Shown here piece after piece: positions 13,962 to 23,588 of a DNA stretch of 33,476 nt. Positions within the stretch are counted from its first letter, which is position 1. Every line of letters begins with the position of its first letter. The position numbers and the translations under genes were made by a program. The stretch covers positions 1-33,476 of the forward strand of contig JABDCF010000038.1 in NCBI GenBank assembly GCA_013288235.1, read 5' to 3'. Below the pieces are notes generated by a model. That model was not told the DNA's origin. It searched no databases and worked only from the letters and a program-made list of their open reading frames with translations. The DNA comes from Bacteroidota bacterium. Its GTDB lineage: Bacteria; Bacteroidota; Bacteroidia; Sphingobacteriales; Sphingobacteriaceae.

Positions 13962-15206
13962 TCACCCCCTCCTGTCAATAAATTTTATCGGTTTCCTGCT
14001 GGTTTCTATAAATTGTTTTTTCTGTATTTCCTCGGCCGTTAAATATTTAATATGCGGACTTACCCTTAACCTGGCCTGCAAATATGCCCTTATCCTATGG
14101 TCGCATTCTTCGCTGTCTTCGGCAGGGAGCAGGTAAAGCAACACCTGGTCGAGGCCGATCTCGTTCGAATAAACCTCGATTACAAAATCCAGTATCTCTT
14201 CGCGTTCATTCAACAAATCAAAAAGTGCAGGCGGATATAGCGTGGTGCCTTTAAACTTTATCATCTGCTTTTTGCGGCCCATCACCGGCGATAAGCGCAA
14301 ACTTGTGCGACCGCAGGTACAGGGCGCATCATCATACATACAAATGTCGCCTGTTTTATAGCGCAGTAGCGGCATACCCTCAACGCCAAGCGTGGTAATA
14401 GTTACTTCGCCGGCAATGCCAGGCCCAACAAGTTGGTCGTTTTCGTCAAGCAGTTCCACGATCAGCAGGTCGGGTTGGTAATGACCACCACGCCCCGCCC
14501 CGCACTCGGTAAATGCGGTTTGCATTTCGGTAGAAGCATAGGTAGAATACAATTGGATGTCCCAGGCCTCAGTTATTTTTTTTCCTAAAATATTTAATGA
14601 AAAATCCGTGTTCCTGATATTCTCTCCAATACAAATAGCCTTTTTAACTGATGTTTGGTTAATATCGATACCAGCCTCCTTTGCAAACTGGATCAGCTTA
14701 AGTATAAAAGATGGTACAGCAACAATGGCTGTCGGCTTCAACCGCTTTATAGTTTCCCATTGCAACGAAGGCACACCCGGCCCCAAACGGATGATGCCTG
14801 CACCAAGCTTACGGATGCCTGTGTAATACGCTATCCCGGCCATAAACTGCCTGTCGAGGGTAAGCATCAACTGGTAAGTGTCTTTTGACGATCCATCGGC
14901 ACATAAAAATGAATTATATTCGTTAAAGGCAAGGCGGTCAAGGTCATTGCCGGTTAGCGCTATAGTAACCGGGCTGCCCAGGGTGCCCGAGGTTGAGGTG
15001 TACTCAATAACTTTTTCGTGCGGTACGCATAAAAAATCATCATTGCGTTGCTGCAGGTCGTCCTTGTTTGTAGTTGGTATTAACGAAAGATCGGCAAGTG
15101 TTGTTATGCCGGCAATATTTATACTGTGCCTGGCAAACAGATCTTTATAAAATGGCGAATTATTTGAAAGATATACTAAAAGCTCCTGTAGTTTTTGTTC
15201 CTGCAT
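13962..15206 (-). CDS. Adenylate-forming aryl-acid ligase (phenylacetate-CoA ligase-like)
   Basis: A 414-residue member of the PaaK-like adenylate-forming family. It shows the AMP-binding P-loop YTSTSGTLGSPVTIAL at about residues 69-84, the middle motif YSTYASTEMQTAFTECGAGRGGHY, and TGDICMYDDAPCTCGRTSLRLSPVMGRKKQMIKFKG in pieces typical of the family's hinge and zinc-like cysteine region. The substrate inferred from context is 4-coumarate from the adjacent ammonia-lyase, activated to an AMP ester and passed to CoA or directly to ACP as starter unit. Length is slightly under PaaK (about 430). It is the first gene of the visible minus-strand block, with a promoter-like box 69 bp upstream. Confidence 0.85.
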   Translation of the reverse strand: MQEQKLQELLVYLSNNSPFYKDLFARHSINIAGITTLADLSLIPTTNKDDLQQRNDDFLCVPHEKVIEYTSTSGTLGSPVTIALTGNDLDRLAFNEYNSFLCADGSSKDTYQLMLTLDRQFMAGIAYYTGIRKLGAGIIRLGPGVPSLQWETIKRLKPTAIVAVPSFILKLIQFAKEAGIDINQTSVKKAICIGENIRNTDFSLNILGKKITEAWDIQLYSTYASTEMQTAFTECGAGRGGHYQPDLLIVELLDENDQLVGPGIAGEVTITTLGVEGMPLLRYKTGDICMYDDAPCTCGRTSLRLSPVMGRKKQMIKFKGTTLYPPALFDLLNEREEILDFVIEVYSNEIGLDQVLLYLLPAEDSEECDHRIRAYLQARLRVSPHIKYLTAEEIQKKQFIETSRKPIKFIDRRG

Positions 15207-15274
15207 TATGGTTGATATGTTTGAACGCGGATAATCTTTTTCCTTTAAAACTGTTATTTAATTTTGACGGTAGC

Positions 15275-15282
15275 CAAAAGTA
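15275..15282 (-). promoter_or_regulatory. Candidate -7 box for the ligase/lyase operon
   Basis: On the minus strand the bases read TACTTTTG, an exact TAnnTTTG match, 69 bp before the ligase start at 15206. The -33 region is weak (GTT near 15303-15305). Confidence 0.45.
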
Positions 15283-15344
15283 ACAAAAAAGCTAAAAGCG
15301 GGAACGTTATCTGTGTGGGTATAATTTAAACTTGTCGCATATTC

Positions 15345-15498
15345 ACCAGGCGTTCCTAACGGATCGCTCAATGTTGTTTTTATTACTTGCTACCAACCAG
15401 ACGTCTCTACGGGACGAGAACTTCAATAATCGTCCCGTAGAGACGCCTGGTTGAAATATATACAGAATCGATTTCACATTCCGTTAGGAACGTTTGGT
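15345..15498. repeat. Nested double inverted repeat
   Basis: The outer arms at 15345-15363 and 15480-15498 (ACCAGGCGTTCCTAACGGA and inverse) match at 17 of 19. The inner arms at 15395-15417 and 15430-15452 carry GTCTCTACGGGACGA and match at 22 of 23 around a 12-bp loop. The outer arm holds CCGTTAGG/CCTAACGG, as in the 13.8-kb element, and the inner arm holds GTAGAGACG, as in the repeats at 1-88. Confidence 0.9.
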
Positions 15499-15599
15499 GC
15501 CGAGGCGATGATTTAGAATTGCATCCAACTGTGCAGGTAAATTTAAATATAACAGATGAACCAGACATCCTTAAGGTATCATTGTAACGTATATAAGTT

Positions 15600-16517
15600 A
15601 TGTTGAAACATGCATTAGTATTAATAACTATATGCCTCACGCTAAAAGCGGAAGCACAATCCATTAAGCAACTGAGATATAAAGACATTATATTTTCAAA
15701 TGTCACTATCGATAAAGACCTTAGCTATAAACCAAACGCTGACCAAAAAGAGAAAAAATCATATTTATTTGATCTTTATCAACCAGAAAACGACCATTCA
15801 ACTCCCCGGCCGCTAATTATTTGGATGCATGGTGGCGGGTTTAAATTCGGTACAAAAGAAGCAAAGGGCATCCAGATATGGAGCAAAAGCTTTGCGCGGC
15901 GGGGATATGTTTGCGCGGCCATCAATTACCGGTTGAGCAAAAAAAATCCGCTTTTCCATTTTGATGAACTGCAAAAAGGCTGTTATAATGCTGTTCAGGA
16001 TGCAAAAATGGCCGTTGAATATTTTAAACTGCACCATGCCGAATATAATATCGACCCCGAAAAAATTATTCTCGCGGGCAATTCAGCGGGCGGGATAATT
16101 GCATTACAAACCGCCTACAGCACAAATGCCCAGCTTGCAAAAATGGCGGGCGTAGCAGATACCAGTGCAAATCAGCATGAAATATTTAAAGTTGCAGGTG
16201 TGATCAATTTTTGGGGCGCCATATTTAACCCCGACTGGTTGAAAAACGCACGGGTGCCTATAGTAAGCGTACTTGGCAGTAATGACGGCGTTGTACCGCC
16301 AACACACAAAAGCGCGCCACTGTATGGCGGGATAGATATTCATGAGCAAGCCGATAAATTAGGCATACCTAACGAATTGAAAATTTTCAATGGCTATTCG
16401 CACGAGTTACAAAAACATTTTAACCCATTATTTGCCGGTGGAAAAAGCACACAACAGCGCTGGCTCGAGGCCGGCCAGTTCGCAGCCGATTTTTTATATG
16501 ACAAGGTTATAAAATGA
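15600..16517 (+). CDS. Secreted alpha/beta-hydrolase, carboxylesterase/lipase-like
   Basis: A 305-residue exported hydrolase. The signal peptide covers residues 1-19 (ALVLITICLTLKAEA). The oxyanion-hole motif HGGG is at 77-80, the nucleophile Ser162 is in AGNSAGG, the acid is Asp229 in LGSNDGVVPP, and His268 is in GYSHEL, so the triad is complete. The HGGG type groups it with hormone-sensitive-lipase or BD-FAE-like acyl and carbohydrate-ester esterases; the exact substrate cannot be read from sequence. It stands alone, followed by a long perfect hairpin built from heptamers. The start at 15600 is the ATG directly before the signal peptide. Confidence 0.85.
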   Translation: MLKHALVLITICLTLKAEAQSIKQLRYKDIIFSNVTIDKDLSYKPNADQKEKKSYLFDLYQPENDHSTPRPLIIWMHGGGFKFGTKEAKGIQIWSKSFARRGYVCAAINYRLSKKNPLFHFDELQKGCYNAVQDAKMAVEYFKLHHAEYNIDPEKIILAGNSAGGIIALQTAYSTNAQLAKMAGVADTSANQHEIFKVAGVINFWGAIFNPDWLKNARVPIVSVLGSNDGVVPPTHKSAPLYGGIDIHEQADKLGIPNELKIFNGYSHELQKHFNPLFAGGKSTQQRWLEAGQFAADFLYDKVIK

Positions 16518-16544
16518 TTGTGTGTTAATTAAAAAACCATATTA

Positions 16545-16622
16545 AGATTTGAGACGTGAGATTTGAGATATGAGACAAAAATAGTGCTATCTCAAATCTC
16601 ACGTCTCATATCTCATATCTAA
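16545..16622. repeat. Opposed heptamer arrays forming a 20-bp perfect stem
   Basis: GAGACGT, GAGATTT, GAGATAT and GAGACAA run from 16551 to 16578. The inverse words TATCTCA, AATCTCA, CGTCTCA, TATCTCA and TATCTAA run from 16588 to 16622. Positions 16551-16570 and 16588-16607 are perfectly complementary over 20 bp with a 17-bp loop. It lies 33 bp after the esterase stop and could stabilise or end that transcript, although no T-run follows. Confidence 0.9.
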
Positions 16623-16685
16623 CCCAAACCTTTTCCATACATTTATGTTATTAAAACCAGTATCGCTACTTAACCCATTTTTAAC

Positions 16686-16937
16686 ATGAAATACATCAAA
16701 ATTTTTATGGCGGTTGTTTTCACAGTACTTAGCCTGCAATTTGCAAAAGCTGATGCTGTTGTTACAGCGTTTAGCCCTGCGCTTTTACAAGGGCCACCGC
16801 CACCTCCCCCGGCGCCGCCTTTATTTAGGCATCGCCGTCATCACAGGTATTACAGGCACCACGGTCGCTTAAATGTTCACATTCATTTGCCGCCACATCC
16901 GCCGGGCCCGCCGCCGCCGCCGGGACCACCACGATAG
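16686..16937 (+). CDS. Small secreted Pro/His-rich protein
   Basis: An 83-residue peptide with a clear signal sequence (IKIFMAVVFTVLSLQFAKA, cleavage near residue 22). Two proline runs (GPPPPPPAPP at about 36-45 and PPHPPGPPPPPGPP at the end) flank a His/Arg/Tyr-rich middle, FRHRRHHRYYRHHGR. The composition suggests a disordered surface or metal-binding peptide. Such proteins are common in Sphingobacteriaceae but I know no assigned function. The signal peptide and the terminator just after it support that it is real. Confidence 0.65.
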   Translation: MKYIKIFMAVVFTVLSLQFAKADAVVTAFSPALLQGPPPPPPAPPLFRHRRHHRYYRHHGRLNVHIHLPPHPPGPPPPPGPPR

Positions 16938-16985
16938 TCTGCCTTAACCATTCGGGTAACTAACCGTAACAGTTTCATTCACGAG

Positions 16986-17016
16986 AAGCCATTTCTGTAC
17001 CAGGGATGGCTTTTTT
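16986..17016 (+). terminator. Rho-independent terminator
   Basis: AAGCCAT at 16986-16992 and ATGGCTT at 17006-17012 form a stem followed by a T-run to 17016, placed 49 bp after the Pro/His-rich gene. Confidence 0.75.
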
Positions 17017-17107
17017 ATACTTAGATACTAATTTAACCGGCTGCATAGTGTAAAGTAATTAGGGTACCGACCGTTAACCAATTAAAATTCGGTCGGGTTA
17101 AAGTAAA

Positions 17108-17143
17108 ATGTTTTTGCACCAGGTAATAATCATCATAATTTGT
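17108..17143 (+). promoter_or_regulatory. Candidate promoter of the response-regulator gene
   Basis: A TTTTTG box near 17109-17114 and a TAATTTG box near 17136-17142 are spaced as expected for a Bacteroidota promoter, but the -7 box is one base short of TAnnTTTG. The response regulator starts at 17174. Confidence 0.3.
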
Positions 17144-17173
17144 CTAAATTAGCTGCCGGAACCAAAACCTGCT

Positions 17174-17548
17174 ATGGACAACAAGATCGTAGTAATTGAT
17201 GACGATAAAGATATTCTTGATGTGATCCAATTCATCCTTGCTGAAGAAGGGTATAGCGTTGTTATGTATGACCGTTTGGAAAGTTTAGAAAAAATTAGTG
17301 AACAGAAACCATCGGTCATCCTGCTTGATAATAAGCTGGGCGGCGTTTATAGTACCGAATTTTGCCAGTCATTAAAGTCAAATCAGCTAACGAAGCACAT
17401 CCCTGTTATTTTAGTATCCGCTTCGGATAGTCTCGAACAAATAGCAAAACAATGTAGTGCCGATGCATTTTTATCAAAACCATTTGACCTGAAAGACTTT
17501 ATTAAAATAGTAAAACAATACGCCGATAACGACAACCCGTCTTCGTAA
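17174..17548 (+). CDS. Single-domain response regulator (CheY-like)
   Basis: A 124-residue receiver domain with nothing attached. The acidic pocket is Asp9-Asp10-Asp11, the phosphoacceptor is Asp52 in VILLDNKLGG, the switch Ser is in ILVSAS, and the conserved Lys is in FLSKPFD. The usual glycine-rich loop after the phosphoacceptor is DNKLGG instead of DxxMPxxDG, a minor deviation. It lacks an output domain, so it must act by protein contact or as a phosphate shuttle. The giant hybrid kinase starts 361 bp downstream on the same strand and is the natural partner by position. Confidence 0.88.
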   Translation: MDNKIVVIDDDKDILDVIQFILAEEGYSVVMYDRLESLEKISEQKPSVILLDNKLGGVYSTEFCQSLKSNQLTKHIPVILVSASDSLEQIAKQCSADAFLSKPFDLKDFIKIVKQYADNDNPSS

Positions 17549-17909
17549 ATTGACTTATAATTTCATTTAATATTCTCACCATACAATTTCGATGGATTAC
17601 ATCCACCGCTAACAGGGGGCAGTATGCCATGGCGTAGTCCTGTGTACGTTGCAAAGGGTAATCATATCAATGTACAACGTATTAATTAGTGCATAAACGC
17701 CCGTTACAACGTCACGATCTTGTAAAAAACCTCTTTTTTATTTTTTTAAAAAACCAATTATTTTTTATTTTTACATAGTAGTTTGCGCAGGATTTAATTT
17801 CTTAAAAATTTATTTTTTATAAATAAAACCAAGTCAATTAAACGCTGTTTAACCACACATCAACCGGCTCTACCCTGATTAATTAATTTCTTGAAAACAT
17901 TTTCAACCT
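17549..17909. other. 361-bp gap before the hybrid kinase
   Basis: No gene is seen. The last 160 bp are very A/T-rich with T-runs. A TAGTTTGC near 17780-17788 is a poor -7 candidate. A short TACGTTG/CAACGTA inverted pair lies at about 17646-17680. Confidence 0.5.
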
Positions 17910-20900
17910 ATGGAACAAGATATACTTGATATTCCTTTAAAAACCACGCCGTCCCTTAACGGCAGTCACGATGATGAAGCGCTCGACCTGAAAGAACTCT
18001 TAAAAGTACTTTCCCTTGTAAAAAATGGAAAACTTGATGTACGCATGCCGGTAACCCAGGCAGGCATAAACGGGCGCATTTGCGAAGTACTGAACGATAT
18101 CATCGATATGAATGAGCGTTTGGTGGCCGAAATATCTTCTGCCGAAATAACCATAGGCAAACGCGGCAACCTTGCGAAACGAATTGAACTGCCCGATGCC
18201 CGTGGTGAATGGGCGGTTGGCGTAACATCGCTAAACAACCTCATCTCCGACCTTACCTCTCCTACATTGGAAATTGCCGGTATGATCAACTCTGTTGCCA
18301 ATGGCGACTTATCCAAGCATATTCCATTGGAAATCAGCGGACACCCGTTAAAGGGTGAATTTTTGCGTATAGCGAAGGAATCGAACCAGATGCTTTCAAA
18401 GCTCCGCTTGTTTTCGATGGAAGTAACGCGCGTAGCACGCCAGGTAGGTTCCGAAGGAAAATTGGGTGAGCAGGCCAAAATCAAAGGTGTAGCAGGTGTG
18501 TGGGCGGAATTGACGGATTCGGTAAACCAGATGGCGGGCAACCTTACGGCCCAGGTGCGAAACGTTGCGGCGGTAACTACTGCGGTAGCAAAAGGCGATC
18601 TTTCCCGGAAGATCACGGTGGAAGCGAAAGGGGAAATATTGGAGCTTAAAAATACCATCAATACGATGGTGGACCAGTTGAACTCTTTCTCATCGGAAGT
18701 AACGCGTGTGGCACTGGAAGTAGGTACCGAGGGTAAACTGGGAGGCCAGGCCAAGGTGCCCGGTGTTGCAGGTACGTGGAAGGACTTAACCGACTCGGTA
18801 AACCGTATGGCGGGTAACTTGACATCGCAGGTGCGAAATATAGCGGGTGTAACGACAGCTGTAGCGAACGGTGACCTTTCCAAAAAGATCACGGTTGACG
18901 TAAAGGGCGAAATGCTTGAACTGAAGAAGACGATCAATACGATGGTGGACCAGCTCAACTCGTTTGCATCCGAAGTAACGCGCGTGGCGCTGGAAGTAGG
19001 TACCGAAGGTAAGCTCGGCGGCCAGGCGCGTGTAAAAGGTGTTGGCGGTGTTTGGAAAGATTTGACAGACTCCGTAAACCAGATGGGCAGTAACCTTACC
19101 GACCAGGTGCGTAACATCGCATGGGTAACTACAGCGGTAGCGAAGGGCGACTTATCACGGAAGATTACGGTTGATGCCAAGGGCGAGCTTTTGGAGTTGA
19201 AGAACACCATTAATACGATGGTGGATCAGCTGAACTCCTTCTCGTTCGAAGTAACACGTGTGGCGCGTGAAGTGGGCTCGGAGGGGCAGCTTGGCGGCCA
19301 GGCGAATGTACCAGGCGTAGGCGGCACATGGAAAGATTTAACAGATTCTGTAAACCAGATGGCCGGTAACTTAACAGGCCAGGTGCGTAATATAGCCGAA
19401 GTAACCACTGCGGTAGCAAAAGGCGACTTATCAAAAAAGATCACGGTTGACGTACAAGGCGAAATGCTCGAACTTAAAGTTACTATCAACACGATGGTGG
19501 ATCAGCTCAACTCATTCGGCTCCGAAGTAACGCGTGTGGCGCGTGAGGTGGGGTCCGAAGGGCAGCTTGGCGGTCAGGCGAATGTGCCGGGCGTAGGCGG
19601 TACCTGGAAGGACTTAACCGACTCGGTAAATAAAATGGCGGATAACCTTACCTCGCAGGTACGTAACATTGCTGAAGTAACGACAGCCGTAGCACGCGGC
19701 GACTTATCCCGTAAGATCACGGTAAATGCCAAGGGCGAGTTATTGGAATTGAAAGATACCATCAATACGATGGTTGACCAGCTGCGCGGCTTTGCATCCG
19801 AAGTAACGCGCGTGGCTCGTGAGGTGGGTTCGGAAGGGCAGCTTGGCGGCCAGGCGAATGTGCCCGGTGTGGATGGTACCTGGAAAGACTTAACTGACTC
19901 GGTAAATAAAATGGCCGGTAACTTAACCGCCCAGCTGCGTAATATTGCCGATGTATCCATCGCGATAGCAAACGGCGACTTATCTAAAAAAATTACGGTT
20001 GACGTACGCGGGGAGATCCTCCAGCTAAAAGAAACCATCAATACCATGGTTGACCAGTTGCGCGGCTTTGCATCCGAAGTAACCCGTGTGGCACGTGAGG
20101 TTGGTACTGACGGCAACTTAGGCGGCCAGGCCTTTGTGCCGGGTGTTGCCGGTACCTGGAAAGATTTGACCGACTCGGTTAACCAGATGTCGAGTAACTT
20201 AACCCTGCAGGTACGTAACATCGCCGAAGTTACCAAAGCGGTTGCCAGCGGTGACCTTTCAAAAACCGTAATCATCGACGTAAAAGGCGAGATCATGGAC
20301 TTGAAGAACACCATCAATACGATGGTGGACCAGTTGAACTCCTTCGCATCCGAAGTAACGCGTGTGGCACGTGAGGTGGGTACGGAAGGTAAACTTGGTG
20401 GCCAGGCGCACGTAAAAGGCGTGGGTGGAACATGGAAAGACTTAACAGACTCGGTAAACCAGATGGCATCCAACCTTACCGGGCAAATACGCGGTATTGC
20501 TAAGGTGGCCACCGGTATTGCAAAAGGAAACTTAAAACAACGTCTATCTATTAACGCGTTAGGCGAAGTGGCGCAGCTTACCGATACCATTAACGAAATG
20601 ATTGACACCCTTGCGGTATTTGCGGACGAAGTAACCACCGTGGCACGTGAAGTAGGTGTGCAGGGCCGTTTGGGCGGGCAAGCCAGTGTGCCGGGCGCAT
20701 CAGGTACATGGAAGGACTTAACTGAAAACGTAAACCAGTTAGCGCAAAATCTAACCGTACAGGTACGTTCCATATCCGAAGTAGCTTCGGCGGTAACAAA
20801 GGGCGACTTAACCCGAACTATACGTGTAGATGCCAAAGGCGAGCTGGAAGCTTTGAAAGATACCATTAACCAGATGATCGCCAACCTGAAAGGTACAACA

Positions 20901-23567
20901 CTCAGGAACCATGAGCAGGATTGGCTGAAATCAAACCTTGCGAAGTTTGCGCAAATGCTGCAGGGCCAGCGCGACAGAAACGCGGTTGCAAATAAAGTAC
21001 TGTCTGAGCTGGCCGAACTCGTAAACGCCCGTTACGGCGCATTTTATATTTTAGAACAGCCGGAAGGCGAGGACGAGGTTAAACTGAAACTGTTTGCCGG
21101 CTATGCGCAAAAGAACCGCAAAACTATTAACCAGGAGTTTTCATTGAGCGAGGGCTTAGTTGGGCAGTGCGCTACTGATAAAGAACGTATAAGGCTGGCC
21201 AATGTACCAAGCGAATACCTGCAGATCAGTTCGGGCATCGGCAACGCAGCGCCAATCGATTTGGTGATATTACCGGTATTGTTTGAAAACAATGTAAAAG
21301 CGGTTATCGAGCTGGCATCTTTCGAGAATTTCAGCGATACCCACATTGACTTTTTGGACCAGCTGAAAGAAAGTATCGGTATCGTGTTAAATAACATCGA
21401 AACCAATACCCGTACGGAAGAATTGCTGGCACAATCGCAATCACTTGCCGGTGAGCTTTCCGCACAGCAGGAAGAGTTAAGAAGGGCCAATGATGAGTTG
21501 CACGATAAAGGCCGCTCACTGGAAGAAAAGGCCGAACAGCTTACACTTACCTCTAAATACAAATCGGAGTTCCTTGCAAATATGTCGCACGAGTTGCGCA
21601 CGCCGTTAAACAGCTTGCTCATCCTCGCGCAGCAATTATTTGAAAACCCGGAAGGCAACCTTACCGAAAAACAAAGGAAATTTGCCAAGACGATCCACTC
21701 TTGCGGTGATGACCTTATCCAGCTGATCAATGATATCCTCGACCTTTCCAAAATTGAATCGGGCGTTATTGCAGCCGATGTTATGCCGGTTAGCTTTAAA
21801 GAGATAGCATCATTTGCTGAATCAACCTTTAAGCCAATCTCGGAAGCGAAGAACCTCAAATTTGAGATCGATATCGAAGAAGGCCTCCCCGAAACTATGG
21901 AAACGGACATGCAGCGCCTGAACCAGATATTAAAGAACCTGCTCTCCAATGCCTTCAAATTTACCGAAAAAGGCCGTGTAAAACTGCATATATTCAGGCC
22001 TGTAGTGGGCCAGGAAAACCCGCTTGTTGGTACCGAATCTGTCATTGCATTTTCAATTGAGGACTCCGGCATCGGTATCTCCAAAAATACACAGGGGATC
22101 ATATTCGAAGCATTCCAGCAGGCCGAAGGTTCAACCAGCCGTAAATATGGCGGCACGGGGCTTGGGCTGTCCATCAGCAAAGGCTTTGCCGAGTTGCTGG
22201 GCGGTACCATTACTGTTGGCAGCGAATTAGGCAAAGGAAGTACATTTACCCTTTATTTGCCGTTGAAATATAAGGAAGAAAAATCTGTAATAAATTATCC
22301 GGCGAAAGAAGCCTACCAGGTTTCCCATCTCAGGAGCAATCTCATGGATGCCGCGGAACTGGTAATGGATGATGACCGCCACAATATTGTTGCCGAAGAC
22401 AAGGTTTTATTAGTAATAGAGGATGATCTCCGGTTTACAAAGATACTTGTTGACAAAGCACACGATATGAACCTCAAGGTAGTTGTAGCCATCAGCTACC
22501 TCGAGATATTTGAAAGTATCCAGAAATATAATCCTATCGCCATTACACTTGACATCAACATGCCCGAATCAAATGGCTGGAAGATTATCAAATTGCTGAA
22601 GAGCGATATTAATTTGCGCCATATCCCTGTCCACCTCATCTCTGGCGAAGATAACAAACTGATCGCGCAAAAATATGGTGCAAAAAGCTTCAACCTTAAG
22701 CCTTTATCAAATACTTCGCTGGATGAGTTGATATCAGGCATAGTCAGTTTCCATGGGCATACCAAAAAGAGGGTGCTTGTTATCGAGGATAACGAAGCTG
22801 AATTGCAAAGACTTTCTGCATTACTATCAAACGATAGTGTAGAAGTTTTCGGGGCCACGACAGCTAAAAAGGGCCTTGCAGCACTTAAAAAGGAATTGTT
22901 TGACTGTATAATTTTAGATTTTATACTCCCCGATGCCGATGGTTTGGAGTTGCTGAATAAGATAAACCTGCTAAAACAGCCTAAGACAACCATTCTTCTG
23001 CATTCAGCAAGGGATTTTACCCAAAATGAGTTGTTGCAGCTAAAAAGGTTAAACCACAAAATTATCACCAAAACTCCTGACTCACACATCCAGATACTGG
23101 AGGAAATTTTGATATTGCTGCATATCAATAAAAAATTCGTGAGTGAAAGTAAATTAAAAATGCTGGATGGCATCCGCCAGAGCCACGATGTACTTGACTC
23201 GAAAAAAGTGCTGGTAGTTGATGATGATGTGCGAAACCTTTTTGCCTTAACAGCTGTTTTTGAAAGGTCGAGTTTAGAGGTGATCACTGCGGAAAGCGGC
23301 AGGGAGGCATTGGAGATATTGAATAATGATAAAAGCATTGATATTGTGCTGATGGATATCATGATGCCCGAAATGGATGGTTATGAAACCATACAGATCA
23401 TCCGAAAGGAGCCAAGAAATAAAACTTTGCCTATAATTGCAGTAACGGCAAAGGCGATGATAGGAGACAGGCAGAAATGTATCTCATCAGGCGCTTCCGA
23501 TTATATAACGAAACCGGTTAAAACCGACCAGCTATTATCATTAATGAGGGTTTGGCTTATTAAATAA
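17910..23567 (+). CDS. Giant poly-HAMP hybrid histidine kinase with GAF and three receiver domains
   Basis: An 1885-residue kinase with no signal peptide or membrane helix, so probably cytoplasmic. Order: N-terminal HAMP-like region (1-171); nine tandem 92-residue units (172-999), each like HAMP plus linker, with [39 protein letters not shown] and [16 protein letters not shown] domain follows (about 1020-1165), then a coiled coil (1165-1215) and HisKA with His1227 in [11 protein letters not shown]. HATPase_c shows [18 protein letters not shown] and GGTGLGLSI. Three receivers have acceptors Asp1548, Asp1670 and Asp1816. The plan resembles fungal group III (Nik1-type) osmosensing kinases, which also use poly-HAMP but have fewer units and one receiver. 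The next kinase gene starts 21 bp later. The signal is unknown; GAF may bind a small ligand. Confidence 0.93.
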   Translation: MEQDILDIPLKTTPSLNGSHDDEALDLKELLKVLSLVKNGKLDVRMPVTQAGINGRICEVLNDIIDMNERLVAEISSAEITIGKRGNLAKRIELPDARGEWAVGVTSLNNLISDLTSPTLEIAGMINSVANGDLSKHIPLEISGHPLKGEFLRIAKESNQMLSKLRLFSMEVTRVARQVGSEGKLGEQAKIKGVAGVWAELTDSVNQMAGNLTAQVRNVAAVTTAVAKGDLSRKITVEAKGEILELKNTINTMVDQLNSFSSEVTRVALEVGTEGKLGGQAKVPGVAGTWKDLTDSVNRMAGNLTSQVRNIAGVTTAVANGDLSKKITVDVKGEMLELKKTINTMVDQLNSFASEVTRVALEVGTEGKLGGQARVKGVGGVWKDLTDSVNQMGSNLTDQVRNIAWVTTAVAKGDLSRKITVDAKGELLELKNTINTMVDQLNSFSFEVTRVAREVGSEGQLGGQANVPGVGGTWKDLTDSVNQMAGNLTGQVRNIAEVTTAVAKGDLSKKITVDVQGEMLELKVTINTMVDQLNSFGSEVTRVAREVGSEGQLGGQANVPGVGGTWKDLTDSVNKMADNLTSQVRNIAEVTTAVARGDLSRKITVNAKGELLELKDTINTMVDQLRGFASEVTRVAREVGSEGQLGGQANVPGVDGTWKDLTDSVNKMAGNLTAQLRNIADVSIAIANGDLSKKITVDVRGEILQLKETINTMVDQLRGFASEVTRVAREVGTDGNLGGQAFVPGVAGTWKDLTDSVNQMSSNLTLQVRNIAEVTKAVASGDLSKTVIIDVKGEIMDLKNTINTMVDQLNSFASEVTRVAREVGTEGKLGGQAHVKGVGGTWKDLTDSVNQMASNLTGQIRGIAKVATGIAKGNLKQRLSINALGEVAQLTDTINEMIDTLAVFADEVTTVAREVGVQGRLGGQASVPGASGTWKDLTENVNQLAQNLTVQVRSISEVASAVTKGDLTRTIRVDAKGELEALKDTINQMIANLKGTTLRNHEQDWLKSNLAKFAQMLQGQRDRNAVANKVLSELAELVNARYGAFYILEQPEGEDEVKLKLFAGYAQKNRKTINQEFSLSEGLVGQCATDKERIRLANVPSEYLQISSGIGNAAPIDLVILPVLFENNVKAVIELASFENFSDTHIDFLDQLKESIGIVLNNIETNTRTEELLAQSQSLAGELSAQQEELRRANDELHDKGRSLEEKAEQLTLTSKYKSEFLANMSHELRTPLNSLLILAQQLFENPEGNLTEKQRKFAKTIHSCGDDLIQLINDILDLSKIESGVIAADVMPVSFKEIASFAESTFKPISEAKNLKFEIDIEEGLPETMETDMQRLNQILKNLLSNAFKFTEKGRVKLHIFRPVVGQENPLVGTESVIAFSIEDSGIGISKNTQGIIFEAFQQAEGSTSRKYGGTGLGLSISKGFAELLGGTITVGSELGKGSTFTLYLPLKYKEEKSVINYPAKEAYQVSHLRSNLMDAAELVMDDDRHNIVAEDKVLLVIEDDLRFTKILVDKAHDMNLKVVVAISYLEIFESIQKYNPIAITLDINMPESNGWKIIKLLKSDINLRHIPVHLISGEDNKLIAQKYGAKSFNLKPLSNTSLDELISGIVSFHGHTKKRVLVIEDNEAELQRLSALLSNDSVEVFGATTAKKGLAALKKELFDCIILDFILPDADGLELLNKINLLKQPKTTILLHSARDFTQNELLQLKRLNHKIITKTPDSHIQILEEILILLHINKKFVSESKLKMLDGIRQSHDVLDSKKVLVVDDDVRNLFALTAVFERSSLEVITAESGREALEILNNDKSIDIVLMDIMMPEMDGYETIQIIRKEPRNKTLPIIAVTAKAMIGDRQKCISSGASDYITKPVKTDQLLSLMRVWLIK
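18423..20906 (+). repeat. Nine in-frame 276-bp tandem repeats (poly-HAMP)
   Basis: Nine consecutive 276-bp units encode residues 172-999 of the hybrid kinase. Units 2-7 are highly similar at DNA level, with long shared runs around the GTAACGCG (VTR) and GATGGTGGACCAG (MVDQ) words. Units 8 and 9 are more diverged. Such an array can gain or lose units by recombination without breaking the frame. Confidence 0.92.
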
Positions 23568-23588
23568 ACAGGGTAAAACATAGCTATA

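Larger units (their letters stand above)
15207..15599. other. 393-bp divergent intergenic region
   Basis: It separates the pigment operon from the secreted esterase. It contains a minus-strand -7 box (15275-15282), a plus-strand TAATTTTG box at 15259-15266 and a 154-bp nested inverted repeat (15345-15498). No gene is seen. Confidence 0.7.

Noticed and set aside
17966..20884. Long minus-strand open frames (up to 436 codons) inside the poly-HAMP region
   Set aside because: They mirror the 276-bp repeats on the coding strand; translations are Ser/Pro/Thr-biased and repeat with the same period, as expected of shadows.
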